Positions 16,594-25,416 of a DNA stretch of 64,000 nucleotides are shown here, in pieces. Numbering within the stretch: position 1 is the first letter of the stretch; each line of letters opens with the position of its first letter. The translations under genes and the position numbers were made by a program. The stretch is from Deltaproteobacteria bacterium (lineage in GTDB: Bacteria; Myxococcota_A; UBA9160; UBA6930), in the NCBI GenBank assembly GCA_029261795.1, contig JAJDAP010000061.1:1-64000 (forward strand). The letters run 5' to 3'. The notes under the pieces are model-generated. The model had not been told where the DNA came from, did not search any database, and worked only from the letters and a program-made list of their open reading frames with translations.

Positions 16594-18255
16594 GTGACCA
16601 ACGGGTCTCCGGTCGTGAGTGGAGCGGCGCGGTTGCGGGTGATGTTGGTGTCGCCCTGTGTCGAACCGGGCGCCGATGCAGAGGGCGTGGTCGACGCCCT
16701 GCGTTCGCTCGGTTCCGATGCACAACTCGAACTGATCCCCGACCTAGAGACGGCTCGCCCTGCGTTGTCGTCCAGCGAGGTCGATTGTTGGATCGCCGAT
16801 GAAGCGCTCGGAGCGACGTTGCTCCCGTGGCTCTCCGAGACCAGTCGCGCTGGCGGGCCTCCATGCGTCGTCCTGGTTCGCGGCGGCGGCGCCGAGTTCG
16901 CACTCGCTGCCTTCGAGCATGGCGCGGGCGCCTGCGTGTCCGCCAACGATGCGCTCGCCCAGGCACTGCCCGCGGCCGTGAGGAGCCAGGCGGCCCGACG
17001 AACCGCGATCGTCGAGCGCGGGACCGCGGCTTCGTCCTTCGAATCGGGCTCGCTGCTGGATGCCCACGGTGCCGAGATCATCCGCACCATGAACAGTGCG
17101 CTCTGGCTGGTGGATTGCGACGCACGCATCGATTTCGCGAACCCGGCCGCCGCCCAGATCGTGGGTCTGGACGTCGAAGAGTTGGCCGGTTTGCCGATCT
17201 CGCACTTCTTTCGCGATCGTGACCCGGAGGAGATCCCGATCCAGCGTGTACTCGACCACGGCGAACGGCTGCGTGGCGCCGAGACCGTGCTGACCCGCGA
17301 CGATGGCCGGGTCGTTCCGATCGGCCTTTCCTGTGCGCCGTTTTCGCGCGGTAGCGTTCGCGCGGGCGCCGTCGTGATCTTCCAGGACCTGACCGAGGCC
17401 AAGCAGCTCGAGCAGCAGGGCCTCCAGGCCGAGAAGATGGCCTCGATCGGCCAGCTCGCTGCGGGCGTGGCCCACGAGATCAACAATCCGATGGGCTTCA
17501 TCCACGCCAACCTGTGCCAGTTGACGGAGTACACGGGCGATCTCGCTCGCGTCTGGGAGCGTGTGGAGACGCTGCGAAAGACGGCGGCGGCAACCCGCGT
17601 CGACCCGGCGGCCCTGAAATCCGCGGCGGCTGAACTCCAGGGCATCATCGATGAAGTCGATGCCGGCTTCTTGATGGAAGATTTCGCCAAGGCGATCGGC
17701 GAAAGCCTCGAGGGCTCGGAGCGGGTTCGCAACATCGTCCAGGATCTCCGGGCATTTTCGCATCAAGACACCGCCGAGCGCGTGCTGACGGATGTGAACA
17801 AGGCCTTGGATTCGACGGCCAACATCGTTTGGACGATGATGAAGCATTCCGTTCGTCTGACGAAGGAATACGCCGATTTGCCCGCGCTCTCCTGCTTTCC
17901 AGTGCCCCTGAAGCAGGTGTTCATGAACCTCATGATCAACGCCTATCAGGCGATCGAGGAGCGGGCCGAGTTGGATGCCGAGCATCGGGGCGAGATCCGG
18001 CTCGCCACGAAACGATCGGGCGATGGGGTCCAGATCGTGGTGACGGACAACGGGTGTGGAATGAGTGCCGACGTCATGGCGCGCATCTTCGATCCGTTCT
18101 TCACCACGAAGGAAATCGGTGTCGGTACCGGGCTCGGGCTATCGACGAGTTTCAATCTCATCGAACGTCACCACGGAACGTTGACGGTCGAAAGTCGCGT
18201 CGGCGAGGGCAGCACCTTCGAGGTCTGGATCCCGATCGAAGAACCGGCCTCGTGA
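16594..18255 (+). CDS. PAS sensor histidine kinase with N-terminal pseudo-receiver
   Basis: 553 aa from GTG at 16594, chosen because TTGGAGGG lies just upstream; longer frames run into the regulator gene. Residues 14-130 look like a receiver fold without the acidic pair at the first strand, so probably not phosphorylated. A PAS domain follows (about 160-270, [19 protein letters not shown]), then the dimerisation helix with the phosphorylated His in GVAHEINNP (near 291), an insert of about 70 residues in that helical region, and the ATPase domain with N-box [16 protein letters not shown] and GTGLGLS. No membrane segment is seen, so it is a soluble kinase. Its stop overlaps the next gene (GTGA). 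Confidence 0.88.
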   Translation: MTNGSPVVSGAARLRVMLVSPCVEPGADAEGVVDALRSLGSDAQLELIPDLETARPALSSSEVDCWIADEALGATLLPWLSETSRAGGPPCVVLVRGGGAEFALAAFEHGAGACVSANDALAQALPAAVRSQAARRTAIVERGTAASSFESGSLLDAHGAEIIRTMNSALWLVDCDARIDFANPAAAQIVGLDVEELAGLPISHFFRDRDPEEIPIQRVLDHGERLRGAETVLTRDDGRVVPIGLSCAPFSRGSVRAGAVVIFQDLTEAKQLEQQGLQAEKMASIGQLAAGVAHEINNPMGFIHANLCQLTEYTGDLARVWERVETLRKTAAATRVDPAALKSAAAELQGIIDEVDAGFLMEDFAKAIGESLEGSERVRNIVQDLRAFSHQDTAERVLTDVNKALDSTANIVWTMMKHSVRLTKEYADLPALSCFPVPLKQVFMNLMINAYQAIEERAELDAEHRGEIRLATKRSGDGVQIVVTDNGCGMSADVMARIFDPFFTTKEIGVGTGLGLSTSFNLIERHHGTLTVESRVGEGSTFEVWIPIEEPAS

Positions 18256-18632
18256 GTGGAGCTGGCGCCGTCGTCCTGCTGGTGGACGACGAGCCGTCGA
18301 TTCTTTCGGCACTGCGACGCAGCTTGCGCCGCGAAGGCTGGGAGATCCTGACGGCTGCCTCCGGCGAGGAGGGCTTTGCGCTGTTGGCGGAGCGAGAGGT
18401 CGCGCTCGTCGTGTCGGATCAAAAGATGCCGGGGATGAGCGGGATGACATTCCTGGCCGGTGTCGGCGAGTATGCGCCAGCTGCCCGCCGCGTCCTCTTG
18501 ACCGGCTGGCCCGAGATGCTGAGCCAGGCGGAGCTGAAGGCCGCCCGGATCGATGCCGTGCTCCCAAAACCCTGGGAAGACGAACAGTTGAAGACGACCC
18601 TTCGAGGCCTCGTTGAGGGGTTGTCAGGCTGA
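18252..18632 (+). CDS. Stand-alone receiver-domain protein
   Basis: 126 aa from GTG at 18252, which overlaps the kinase TGA by four bases. It is just a receiver: acidic pair DDE at 14-16, phospho-acceptor Asp in VVSDQKMPG (near 58), Thr/Ser in LLTGW and Lys in LPKPW. The VSDQKMPGMSG and LTGWPE wording is typical of receivers found with HD-GYP or hybrid kinases. Coupled translation with the kinase argues that this is its direct phospho-acceptor, perhaps passing phosphate to the NtrC regulator upstream. Confidence 0.88.
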   Translation: MSGAGAVVLLVDDEPSILSALRRSLRREGWEILTAASGEEGFALLAEREVALVVSDQKMPGMSGMTFLAGVGEYAPAARRVLLTGWPEMLSQAELKAARIDAVLPKPWEDEQLKTTLRGLVEGLSG

Positions 18633-18701
18633 GCCTACGTTCGAAGGTGCGGTGACGGGCCGAGATCGCCACTGCTCTGCGCCGGACGCTGGAGGGCCTC
18701 C

Positions 18702-19874
18702 CTACGTGCCCTTGGGCAGGCGGGCGAGATAGTCGAGGTCGGCCTTCTGGGTATTCTTGGCCCCGACCGAGAGAATCCGGAAGCGCCGGGCCGTGCCCTT
18801 GGTGTAGTAGATCCTGCCCTTGCCCGCGAAGGCCAGTTCGAAGATCGACAGATGCGGCGGCAGGCCTCCCAGCTTGCGCCGCACCACGGCTTGTTCGGGT
18901 TCGTCGGAGAGGCGTTTGATCGCCTCTTCGGCGCGTAGTTTGAGGCTCTCGTCACGCAGTGCCACGAGATCCGAAATGGCGTGCTCGTCGACCTCGAGGT
19001 TCTTGTAGAGCGTCCGAAATCGGCGCTCGAGAAGGTCGTCTTCGCGCGACGATCTACCCTTGTTGGTTCGTTTGACCTGATGCCGGAGCTCTTCGATCTC
19101 GGCTTCCTTGGAGGAGAGATCTTCGGTGGCCTCCTCGAGAAGCTCCTCGAGGGCGCTCCGCTCTTCGCCGAGTACATCGACCTCTTCGGCGTAGAGTTCG
19201 TTCTCCGGCTCCAACTCGCCCAGCCGTTGGCGCACGCTGCCGAGTTCGGACTCGATCTGCTCTGCCCGTCCGGCCAGGTTGTCCCGGGTGAGGGTCAGCG
19301 CCTCGAGTGCCGCTTGTTCGCGGTCGGTCAAGCGGCGCGTGTAGACGGCGAGCACGGTCACGAGCATCGCTGCGTAGCTGACCAGGATCAGGTTCGCGAG
19401 CAGACTGTTGTGTGGGACCGAAACGTCGACGTGGGCCACCGTGGCCGGCAGCAGGTGCTCGCCCAGATCCTCGGTATCGCGCGGCAGCAGCGGAATCGGG
19501 ATCCCGGCAAAGATCGCGGTGTGGCCGTCTGCGGCAACCACCAGGGGACGTACGCGGACGTCGCCATAGCGGACCCACCGCGATCCGGCGATCCGTTCCG
19601 CGATGCGCGCGTGGATCTGATCGGCAACGGGTCCGTCGGCCGGGTCCACGCGCACGGCTACTTCGGTGACGTCGCTGAAGTGTTGGAACAGGAGGCGCTC
19701 GACGCCTTCGACGCTAAAGGCGTAGGCCACCAGGAAGGCGAATATCGCGCCGTATGCGAATCGGAAGCTCGCGAGGCGCTCGAGTGGGCTGGCCCGGGTG
19801 GCAGCGCTCGGGGCACCGGCCGTCGCGTCGGTTTCGTCGTTCTCGGCCATCCTGGCCCTGTCGATAGCAAACAT
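18702..19874 (-). CDS. Two-TM coiled-coil membrane protein with C-terminal RelE/ParE-like domain
   Basis: 390 aa from ATG at 19872-19874, chosen for GGCGGAGG 8 nt upstream. One TM helix lies at about 39-55 and another at 157-178; the ~100 residues between them should be periplasmic. After TM2 comes a long Glu-rich coiled coil (185-270). The last 100 residues (286-385) follow the RelE/ParE toxin pattern: two helices (AISDLVALRDESLKLRAEEA), then KLGGLPP, strands FELAFAGKGRIYYTKG and RFRILSVGAKNTQKADLDYL. RelE-type proteins are small soluble mRNases or gyrase poisons; fusion to a membrane coiled-coil is unusual. No antitoxin gene adjoins it. The RelE match rests on pattern alone. Confidence 0.55.
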   Translation of the reverse strand: MFAIDRARMAENDETDATAGAPSAATRASPLERLASFRFAYGAIFAFLVAYAFSVEGVERLLFQHFSDVTEVAVRVDPADGPVADQIHARIAERIAGSRWVRYGDVRVRPLVVAADGHTAIFAGIPIPLLPRDTEDLGEHLLPATVAHVDVSVPHNSLLANLILVSYAAMLVTVLAVYTRRLTDREQAALEALTLTRDNLAGRAEQIESELGSVRQRLGELEPENELYAEEVDVLGEERSALEELLEEATEDLSSKEAEIEELRHQVKRTNKGRSSREDDLLERRFRTLYKNLEVDEHAISDLVALRDESLKLRAEEAIKRLSDEPEQAVVRRKLGGLPPHLSIFELAFAGKGRIYYTKGTARRFRILSVGAKNTQKADLDYLARLPKGT

Positions 19875-19974
19875 GCGCGGGTCGCCTCCGCCATCCGCAT
19901 GAGCCCGGATGGACACCGACCCCTGGGCTCGGTTCCGGGGCGCCGGGGTCGGCTTCCGGCTAACGTCCCGCGCC

Positions 19975-20763
19975 ATGCGCGTCGTCGACCTGGACCGGGA
20001 CATGAGCGACGTCATCCCGACGGGAACCACTCGTGATAGCGAGTTCCTGTTCGAGCGGATGACGCGGGCCACCTTGGATGCGACCCGACCGGCACCCGGA
20101 CGCAGGATTCTCGATGTGGCCAGCGGCTTCGGCCAGGACGCGATTGCGCTGCGTGCCTCGAGCGGGGCCGACGTGATCGGTGCCGAGCCCTCGGCGCGGA
20201 TGATGGCGTGGACCCGATTCAAGAGCGGCGAGACCGAAGGCCCGCTACCCGAGTGGGTGCGCGGCTGGGGGGATGCCCTGCCATTTGCGGACGATTGCTT
20301 CGACGGCGCCTTCTGCAAGGGCGCTCTCGACCACTTCGATCAGCCACTCGAGGCGATCGGCGAGATGGCGCGGGTGACCCGGCCCGGGGGCCGCGTGGTG
20401 CTGGCGATCGCGAACTTCGATTCGTTCTCCTGCCGAGCCGCCCGATGCGCGGACGACGTGCGCGAGGGTGCGTTCGGGGCGGAGGTGGCTCGAGGTCGGC
20501 GTCATTACGATGTCCCGGCGGATCACTTCACCCGTTACGAACTCGGGCTGATGCGCGAACAGGCATCGCGACACGTGGTCCTCGAAGAAGTGATCGGCAT
20601 TTCGATGGCTTGGGGGTTCCCGTTCTGGACCCGCGCCGTCCAGGCGCTCCCGGACGCCTTGGCAGATCGGATACTCACCTTTCTCGACGGCGCCGCGCGC
20701 AAGCTACCCGGGTTGGCGGATGTGATCGTGCTGGCCGGGCGCCCGCGCGAGGATTCGGACTGA
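19975..20763 (+). CDS. Class I SAM-dependent methyltransferase
   Basis: 262 aa from ATG at 19975; an in-frame ATG at 19909 would add 22 residues, and neither has a clear SD. Motif I is ILDVASGFGQDAIAL (near 49-63), followed by an acidic residue in GAEPSARM, and motif post I GALDHFDQPLEAIGEM with RVTRPGGRVVLAI. This fits methyltransferase family 11 proteins acting on small molecules or lipids. The C-terminal half is helical. The stop is tightly joined to a second methyltransferase. Substrate unknown. It diverges from the RelE-like membrane protein. Confidence 0.8.
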   Translation: MRVVDLDRDMSDVIPTGTTRDSEFLFERMTRATLDATRPAPGRRILDVASGFGQDAIALRASSGADVIGAEPSARMMAWTRFKSGETEGPLPEWVRGWGDALPFADDCFDGAFCKGALDHFDQPLEAIGEMARVTRPGGRVVLAIANFDSFSCRAARCADDVREGAFGAEVARGRRHYDVPADHFTRYELGLMREQASRHVVLEEVIGISMAWGFPFWTRAVQALPDALADRILTFLDGAARKLPGLADVIVLAGRPREDSD

Positions 20764-21584
20764 ACCGCTCGGAGCCCACCCGGCTGCCGCGAGCCTACGC
20801 CCAGCGCGAACGCGGCGAGCGCTTCGCCGCAGAGCGGATCGCGGCGTGTTATGCCTACCGGCCGAGCTATGCGCCGGAAGTCTTCGAACGGCTGCGCGCA
20901 CTGGCGGCGGAGCCTCGCATCCTCCTCGATGCCGGGGCCGGGGATGGTCGGATTGCTCGGACCCTCGCGCCGGAGATGACCCGCGTCGACGGGGTGGATC
21001 CTTCCGCGGCGATGATCGCGGTCGGCAAGGATGCGCCGGGTGGGCGAGCAGCCAACTTGCGCTGGATCGAGGCCCGCATCGAGGACGCCACACTCGAGCC
21101 TCCCTACGGCCTCGTCACGGCCGGAGCGAGTTTTCATTGGATGGACCCGGACGTGGTGCTTCCCCTGTTGGGCACGGTCCTGGCGCCGGGGGCGCTGCTG
21201 GTTCTCCTCGATGGAGACGCACCCGTCGACCCTCCCTTCGAGGACGCGGTCGCCGCGGTGATGCGGGAGACCGTCACGCGAGCCGATGGCACCCCGCCAG
21301 CGGGCTGGATGAACGCGCGTGAGCGGCTGGAGCGGCCGATGCTCGAGCACCCGGCCTTCGAGCCTCTTGGCGTTCACGTCACCGCGCCGTTCCCGGTGGC
21401 TCAAACGGTCGAGGACTTCATTCGCTGCGAGCACTCGCGTCAGAGCTTCAGCGAGAGTCATCTGGGCCCCGAGCTCACCGGCTACTTCGGCACGGGGATG
21501 CGCGAGGCACTCGAACCCTTCGCGAGCGAGGGCATGCTCCACTACGAGATCCGGACACGGGTCGAATGGGGGCGGCCCGGCTGA
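20760..21584 (+). CDS. SAM-dependent methyltransferase, second of a pair
   Basis: About 274 aa. No ATG, GTG or TTG occurs in frame between the end of the previous gene and the fold; the best start is CTG at 20760, overlapping the previous stop as CTGA, with AGGA about 7 nt upstream. Motif I is ILLDAGAGDGRIARTL and motif post I includes TAGASFHWMDPDVVL and LAPGALLVLLDGD, as in the SAM methyltransferases that follow the pattern WhW.d. Residues after 150 are a helical cap. It is not an evident duplicate of its neighbour. Substrate unknown. If CTG is not used, a frameshift or a fusion product is the alternative. Confidence 0.75.
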   Translation: MNRSEPTRLPRAYAQRERGERFAAERIAACYAYRPSYAPEVFERLRALAAEPRILLDAGAGDGRIARTLAPEMTRVDGVDPSAAMIAVGKDAPGGRAANLRWIEARIEDATLEPPYGLVTAGASFHWMDPDVVLPLLGTVLAPGALLVLLDGDAPVDPPFEDAVAAVMRETVTRADGTPPAGWMNARERLERPMLEHPAFEPLGVHVTAPFPVAQTVEDFIRCEHSRQSFSESHLGPELTGYFGTGMREALEPFASEGMLHYEIRTRVEWGRPG

Positions 21585-21603
21585 GACCGATGCCGGGTCC
21601 GGC

Positions 21604-22899
21604 CTAGCGACCGACCCGCCGGCGCCAATCGACGACCCGGCGATACTCGTCGGCGGTTCGAGCGGCAACGCTCGGCCAGGCGTAGGCCTCGACCACACGA
21701 TCCCGTGCGCCCTCGCCGAGGCTTCGCAGGCGGTCCGGGGCTTCGAGCAAGCCGCGGATCGCGCGAGCCAGGGCCTCCGGATCGTCCTTGGCCACCGTCT
21801 CGCCACCACCACCGGTCGCCATCACTTCCGGCAAGGCGCCGGCTCGGGTCGCGACCACGGGCGTGCCGCAAGCCATGGCTTCGGCAGCGGGAAGGCCGAA
21901 CCCCTCATAGCGGGACGGGACGACGACGAGGCTGGCGCTGCGGTAGAGCCGGATCAGTTCGTCCTGGGGCACCCGGCCTGCGAGATCGAGGCGCTCGCGG
22001 CAGCCGAGTTCGCTGGCCCAGCCGGCAGCCTGGCTGTCCGCAGAGTCAACGAGTGTAAGGCGCACCGCTTCGGGGAGCCGGGCGAGCGCTTCGAGGAGGG
22101 TTCGGATCCCCTTGTTGGGGTCCGAAGCGCGGCCGATGCAGAGCAGTCGCTGGGGCTCACGCGGCACGCTCGGGTCCGGCGAGAAGAGTTCGGTGTCGAT
22201 GCCGTTCGCCACATTGGTGAGGCGCTCGCGCGCGACACCGAAGTCCCGTTCGATGGTATCGGCGCTCGCTTCGCTGCTGGTGAAGACGCGGTCGAGCTGA
22301 CGTGCGACGAAGCCTTGCATCCCGATCGGATAGAACTGCATCGAGCCGATGGCGTCGGCCAGGTCCACATCGCGCTGGAACGAAGCGCGTCGATCTACCG
22401 TGAGCGGATGGTGCACGGTCGTGACGACCGGAAGGCCGAGCGCGCGCATCGGAAGCAAGCCGTAGCCGAGGCACTGGACGTCGTGCACGAGGTCGTAGCG
22501 CGCGCCCGCGCGCATTCGCTTGGCAAGGACCCGGAGTGCGCGCAACGAGAAGGCGAAGGGTTCGGGCAGGAAGCCGAGCCGACTCGCCGCGAGTTCGTAG
22601 AAGTGGAGCGGTCGCAGCGCGCGAAGGGGCGCCTCGGCGGGGACGAAGTCGGCCCAGTCGCGCAGGAACCACTTCGCCCAGTACATCTCGTTCTCGACGT
22701 GTTCGACGGCGCCGGCGAATGGCATCGGATCGGGGTAGGGCGGTCCCACGATCACGTCGACCTGATGGCCGAGGCGCGTCAGTTCGCGAGCCAGGAACCA
22801 CAGGTAGATGCCTTGTCCCCCGCACTGCATGTTGCCGCGGTAGGCGACGAAGCAGATTCGCAGCGGGCGAGCGTCCGGGCGATCCGGCGCCGCGCTCAT
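21604..22899 (-). CDS. GT4-family glycosyltransferase (copy 2)
   Basis: 431 aa, ATG at 22897-22899 overlapping the stop of the methyltransferase upstream (ATGA). GT-B fold: N-terminal domain with FVAYRGNMQCGGQGIY and a C-terminal donor-binding domain with RASDPNKGIRTLLEAL, VVVPSRYEGFGLPAAEAMACG and the E-x7-E pair typical of retaining GT4 enzymes. It resembles the enzyme at 23575-24834 over its whole length, so the two are paralogues around a methyltransferase. No membrane segment. Donor sugar and acceptor unknown; a surface glycan or glycolipid is likely. Convergent with the methyltransferase pair, leaving only 19 bp between. Confidence 0.88.
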   Translation of the reverse strand: MSAAPDRPDARPLRICFVAYRGNMQCGGQGIYLWFLARELTRLGHQVDVIVGPPYPDPMPFAGAVEHVENEMYWAKWFLRDWADFVPAEAPLRALRPLHFYELAASRLGFLPEPFAFSLRALRVLAKRMRAGARYDLVHDVQCLGYGLLPMRALGLPVVTTVHHPLTVDRRASFQRDVDLADAIGSMQFYPIGMQGFVARQLDRVFTSSEASADTIERDFGVARERLTNVANGIDTELFSPDPSVPREPQRLLCIGRASDPNKGIRTLLEALARLPEAVRLTLVDSADSQAAGWASELGCRERLDLAGRVPQDELIRLYRSASLVVVPSRYEGFGLPAAEAMACGTPVVATRAGALPEVMATGGGGETVAKDDPEALARAIRGLLEAPDRLRSLGEGARDRVVEAYAWPSVAARTADEYRRVVDWRRRVGR

Positions 22900-23606
22900 G
22901 GCGTGGCAGGCTTTTCCGCGTAGAGCACGACCGACTTGGGGCAGATGTAGTTGAGGACGCGTTTCTCGAAGCCGTCCATGAACCTGGACCCGGTCGCTCG
23001 GATCAGCTGGTTGTGATAGAAGCGGACCAATCTGCTGAGGTCCGCCGTCGGCAGGCCTGCGATCGAACGCAGCACCCAGTAGAACGTGTGCAGGCCGTGG
23101 GCGAAGCTGCAACCGTCGGTGCGAAGGCCCGCGGCAGCCAGCCCTTCGGCGAGCTGTCGGGGGCGGAAGATGCGGATGTGGCCGCCGGGGCTCTCGAAGT
23201 AATCGTCGCCGAGGCGCAGGTAGAGGAACTCGCTCGTTGCGGTCGGGATCGTCAGCGCGATGCGACCACCGGGCTTCGTGACGCGAGCGAGCTCTCGGAT
23301 CGCGCCGCGATAGTCGTGCACGTGTTCCATGACTTCGGAGCAGATGACGCGATCGAAGGTTCCGTCGGCGAACGGGAGCTCGAAGGTGTTGCCTTGAAGA
23401 AAGCCGCCGCGCGCTTGCTTCTTGGCGATCGTGTCGTTCATGCGCCCGGTGTGCGGCGCCATCGAGGGCAGATCGAGATCGAGCCCGACGATGTTGGCGC
23501 CGCGCTCGAGCGCTCCGAAGCAGTGGCGGCCTTCGCCGCAGCCTGCGTCGAGGAGCAGGTCGCCGGGGCCGATATCAAGCCGCTCGAGATCGACGGTGAG
23601 TAGCAC
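22896..23606 (-). CDS. SAM-dependent methyltransferase between two glycosyltransferases
   Basis: 236 aa from GTG at 23604-23606, chosen because CGAGGAG lies 7-8 nt upstream and the domain begins right after; longer frames overlap the GT gene more. It overlaps the upstream glycosyltransferase by 32 bases. Motif I is LLLDAGCGEGRHCFGAL, motif II region RVICSEVMEHVHDYRGAI, then ARVTKPGGRIALTIPT. This is the UbiE/methyltransferase-11 type. Its place between paired glycosyltransferases suggests it methylates the glycan or lipid they build. C-terminal residues (VLNYICPKSVVLYAEK) close the fold. Confidence 0.82.
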   Translation of the reverse strand: MLLTVDLERLDIGPGDLLLDAGCGEGRHCFGALERGANIVGLDLDLPSMAPHTGRMNDTIAKKQARGGFLQGNTFELPFADGTFDRVICSEVMEHVHDYRGAIRELARVTKPGGRIALTIPTATSEFLYLRLGDDYFESPGGHIRIFRPRQLAEGLAAAGLRTDGCSFAHGLHTFYWVLRSIAGLPTADLSRLVRFYHNQLIRATGSRFMDGFEKRVLNYICPKSVVLYAEKPATP

Positions 23607-24834
23607 GCCGGGTCTCCTCGAATACGCTGACGAGCTGGGCGGCAGCCTGGTCCCAGCGGAACACCTGCTGCACGCGCTCGCGGGCCGCCGCGCCCATGCG
23701 CGCGGCCTTGTCGGGTTCGGACAAGATGTCGCGAATCGCATCGGCCATGGCTACGGCATCTCGCGGCGGTACCAGCCAGCCGGCCTCGCCATCCGTGCCG
23801 ACGACTTCGGGCAATGCGCCGGCGGCGTTGGCGATGACGGGCACGCCACAGGCCATGGCCTCGCTGGCCGGGAAGCCGAAGCCCTCGAAGAAACTCGGAA
23901 CCACGGCGATCCGCCCGGTCGAGTACTCGCGCACCAGTTCGTCCACCTCGAGGAAGCGGTCCTGGAACTTGACGCGCCCGTGCAGGTTGAACTTCGAGAT
24001 CAGGCGCGGCACCAGCCCGTCGGCCGGAATGCGGCCATCGACGATCTTGAGGGTGACTTCCTCGGGGAGCAGCGAGAGGGCCTCGAGCAGTGTGCCGATC
24101 CCCTTCTTCCGATCCTCGGTGCGACCGATGAAGATCAGGTCGGCTTCCTTCTGAATCTCCGGATGCGGGTGGAACAGCTCGGCGTCGGTCCCGTTGTACA
24201 CGACCTCGACGTCTCGTTCGGGAATTCCGAAGTACTTCTCGATCTCGAATCGCGAGGCTTCACTCACGGTCACGATCTTGTCGAGGCGAGGTGCTACCTG
24301 CTGTTGCATGAACAGCGGGAAGTAGAGCGTGCGCTTGATCTTCTTGATGAGTCGTGGATCGACAGCGAAATCGGCCTCGCGGTCGATGTGAAGTGGGTGA
24401 TGGATCACCGAGACCACCGGGACGCCCATCTTGCGGATGCCTAACAAGCCCCAGGAGAGACATTGGTTGTCGAATACCACGTCGAAGCGATGCTTCTCCT
24501 GGAGACGCTTCCACTGCCGCATCAAGCGGAAGCCGAAGCTCTGCATCTCCGGGAACACGCCGATGCGCGAGACACCCAGCTCCCACAGGTTCAGCGGCGT
24601 CAGCAGGCGCCGAGGGTCGTTCTCGCGCGCCCAGTCTGCGAGTGGCAATCCAAAGACGTTCTCGTTCTCGATCTCGTGAAGTGGAATTCCGGCTTCGAGA
24701 TCGGGGAAGGGGGGCCCCGCGATGACATGGACCTCATGACCGGCCCTCTGCCATTCGCGCGCCAGATAGGCGGCGTAGATGCCCTGTCCGCCGCAGTACA
24801 TGTTCCCGCGGTATGTCAGCAGCGCGATGCGCAT
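23575..24834 (-). CDS. GT4-family glycosyltransferase (copy 1)
   Basis: 419 aa, ATG at 24832-24834. The N-terminus is LLTYRGNMYCGGQGIYAAYL, matching the paralogue downstream almost position for position, and the C-terminal domain has IGRTEDRKKGIGTLLEAL and VPSFFEGFGFPASEAMACGV. The C-terminal end is basic (THRRSRAA). It is the first gene of a three-gene unit with the methyltransferase and second GT; the small membrane protein at 24844 lies 9 bp upstream, so the four may be co-transcribed. Likely acts on the cytoplasmic face of the inner membrane. Confidence 0.9.
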   Translation of the reverse strand: MRIALLTYRGNMYCGGQGIYAAYLAREWQRAGHEVHVIAGPPFPDLEAGIPLHEIENENVFGLPLADWARENDPRRLLTPLNLWELGVSRIGVFPEMQSFGFRLMRQWKRLQEKHRFDVVFDNQCLSWGLLGIRKMGVPVVSVIHHPLHIDREADFAVDPRLIKKIKRTLYFPLFMQQQVAPRLDKIVTVSEASRFEIEKYFGIPERDVEVVYNGTDAELFHPHPEIQKEADLIFIGRTEDRKKGIGTLLEALSLLPEEVTLKIVDGRIPADGLVPRLISKFNLHGRVKFQDRFLEVDELVREYSTGRIAVVPSFFEGFGFPASEAMACGVPVIANAAGALPEVVGTDGEAGWLVPPRDAVAMADAIRDILSEPDKAARMGAAARERVQQVFRWDQAAAQLVSVFEETRRATHRRSRAA

Positions 24835-24843
24835 GGGTCTGGC

Positions 24844-25086
24844 CTATCCCTGGCCGTTGGCGTCGTCGTTCGCCGGCGGTGCCGGATCAGCTTCGGGTTC
24901 GACCTGGATGGTCGCGATCGTGAAGCCGACCCAGAAGGTCAGGCCGAGTACGAACGCGAGCAGGATTCCGACCGGAATGGCCACGGCCCACCACGCGCCG
25001 TTCAGCAGGCCGGAGAGAAAGATGAGGCCCAGGACGGCGGCGGCCACACAGATGGCGACGCCCTGCGCGCGGGACGAGTCGTTCAT
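24844..25086 (-). CDS. Small two-TM membrane protein, unknown
   Basis: 80 aa from ATG at 25084-25086; the frame continues upstream but the extra residues are Pro/Arg-rich and unlikely. Two hydrophobic segments are clear: VAICVAAAVLGLIFLSGLL and AVAIPVGILLAFVLGLTFWV. A short acidic/Pro tail (QVEPEADPAPPANDDANG) follows. I do not recognise a family. It lies just upstream of the glycosyltransferase unit and may be part of it. Confidence 0.6.
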   Translation of the reverse strand: MNDSSRAQGVAICVAAAVLGLIFLSGLLNGAWWAVAIPVGILLAFVLGLTFWVGFTIATIQVEPEADPAPPANDDANGQG

Positions 25087-25416
25087 GGGAAGGAGTCTCC
25101 GGGGGGGCTGGGGAGGAGGGCTTCGGTCCACCCGCTTCGGCAGTTTCGCGAGGGCGGGAGGGTGATCGTTCCTGGTGGTTCGCACCAGGTGGGCTCCATT
25201 TCGTCGAGGAGGCTTCCTTCAAGCGGGGTGATTCTGCCCCCGGGCCGAAGCACGGGCGAAACACACCTCAGGTCGCCCGATCTCGGCAAGGGACGGACCC
25301 CGTTCGTTTTATCCAACAGGAGACGAGCGTGAGTCCCGCCCCAAAGCGAGTGGACCGGGGGCATTCTTGCTGCAACCCCGCGGCGTGTCAACGATTTTGG
25401 CTCTAAGCTGCCGCCG
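25087..25416. other. 330-bp divergent intergenic region
   Basis: Lies between the small membrane gene (minus) and anmK (plus) and should hold promoters for both. I see no gene. A clean hairpin CCTGGTG-GTTCG-CACCAGG (25171-25189) sits on the minus-strand leader side, without a U-tract. I looked for riboswitch cores and a tRNA and found none convincing. Confidence 0.5.
25171..25189. other. Perfect 7-bp hairpin in leader region
   Basis: Stem CCTGGTG/CACCAGG with a five-base GTTCG loop, about 85 bases upstream of the small membrane gene. It could be an RNA stem in the minus-strand leader or a protein-binding dyad. Nothing around it identifies which. Confidence 0.5.

Noticed and set aside
15453-17735. 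Long minus-strand frame across the NtrC regulator and kinase
   Set aside because: The opposite strand carries two well-conserved proteins. The antisense product is Ser/Arg/Ala-rich and matches nothing I know.
18702-19874. Classical RelE/ParE toxin-antitoxin pair
   Set aside because: The RelE-like part is fused to a membrane coiled-coil protein and no small antitoxin gene lies next to it, so a normal TA module is not supported.
25087-25416. Riboswitch or tRNA in the anmK upstream region
   Set aside because: Only one clear hairpin is present. I found no conserved riboswitch core and no cloverleaf or T-loop consensus.
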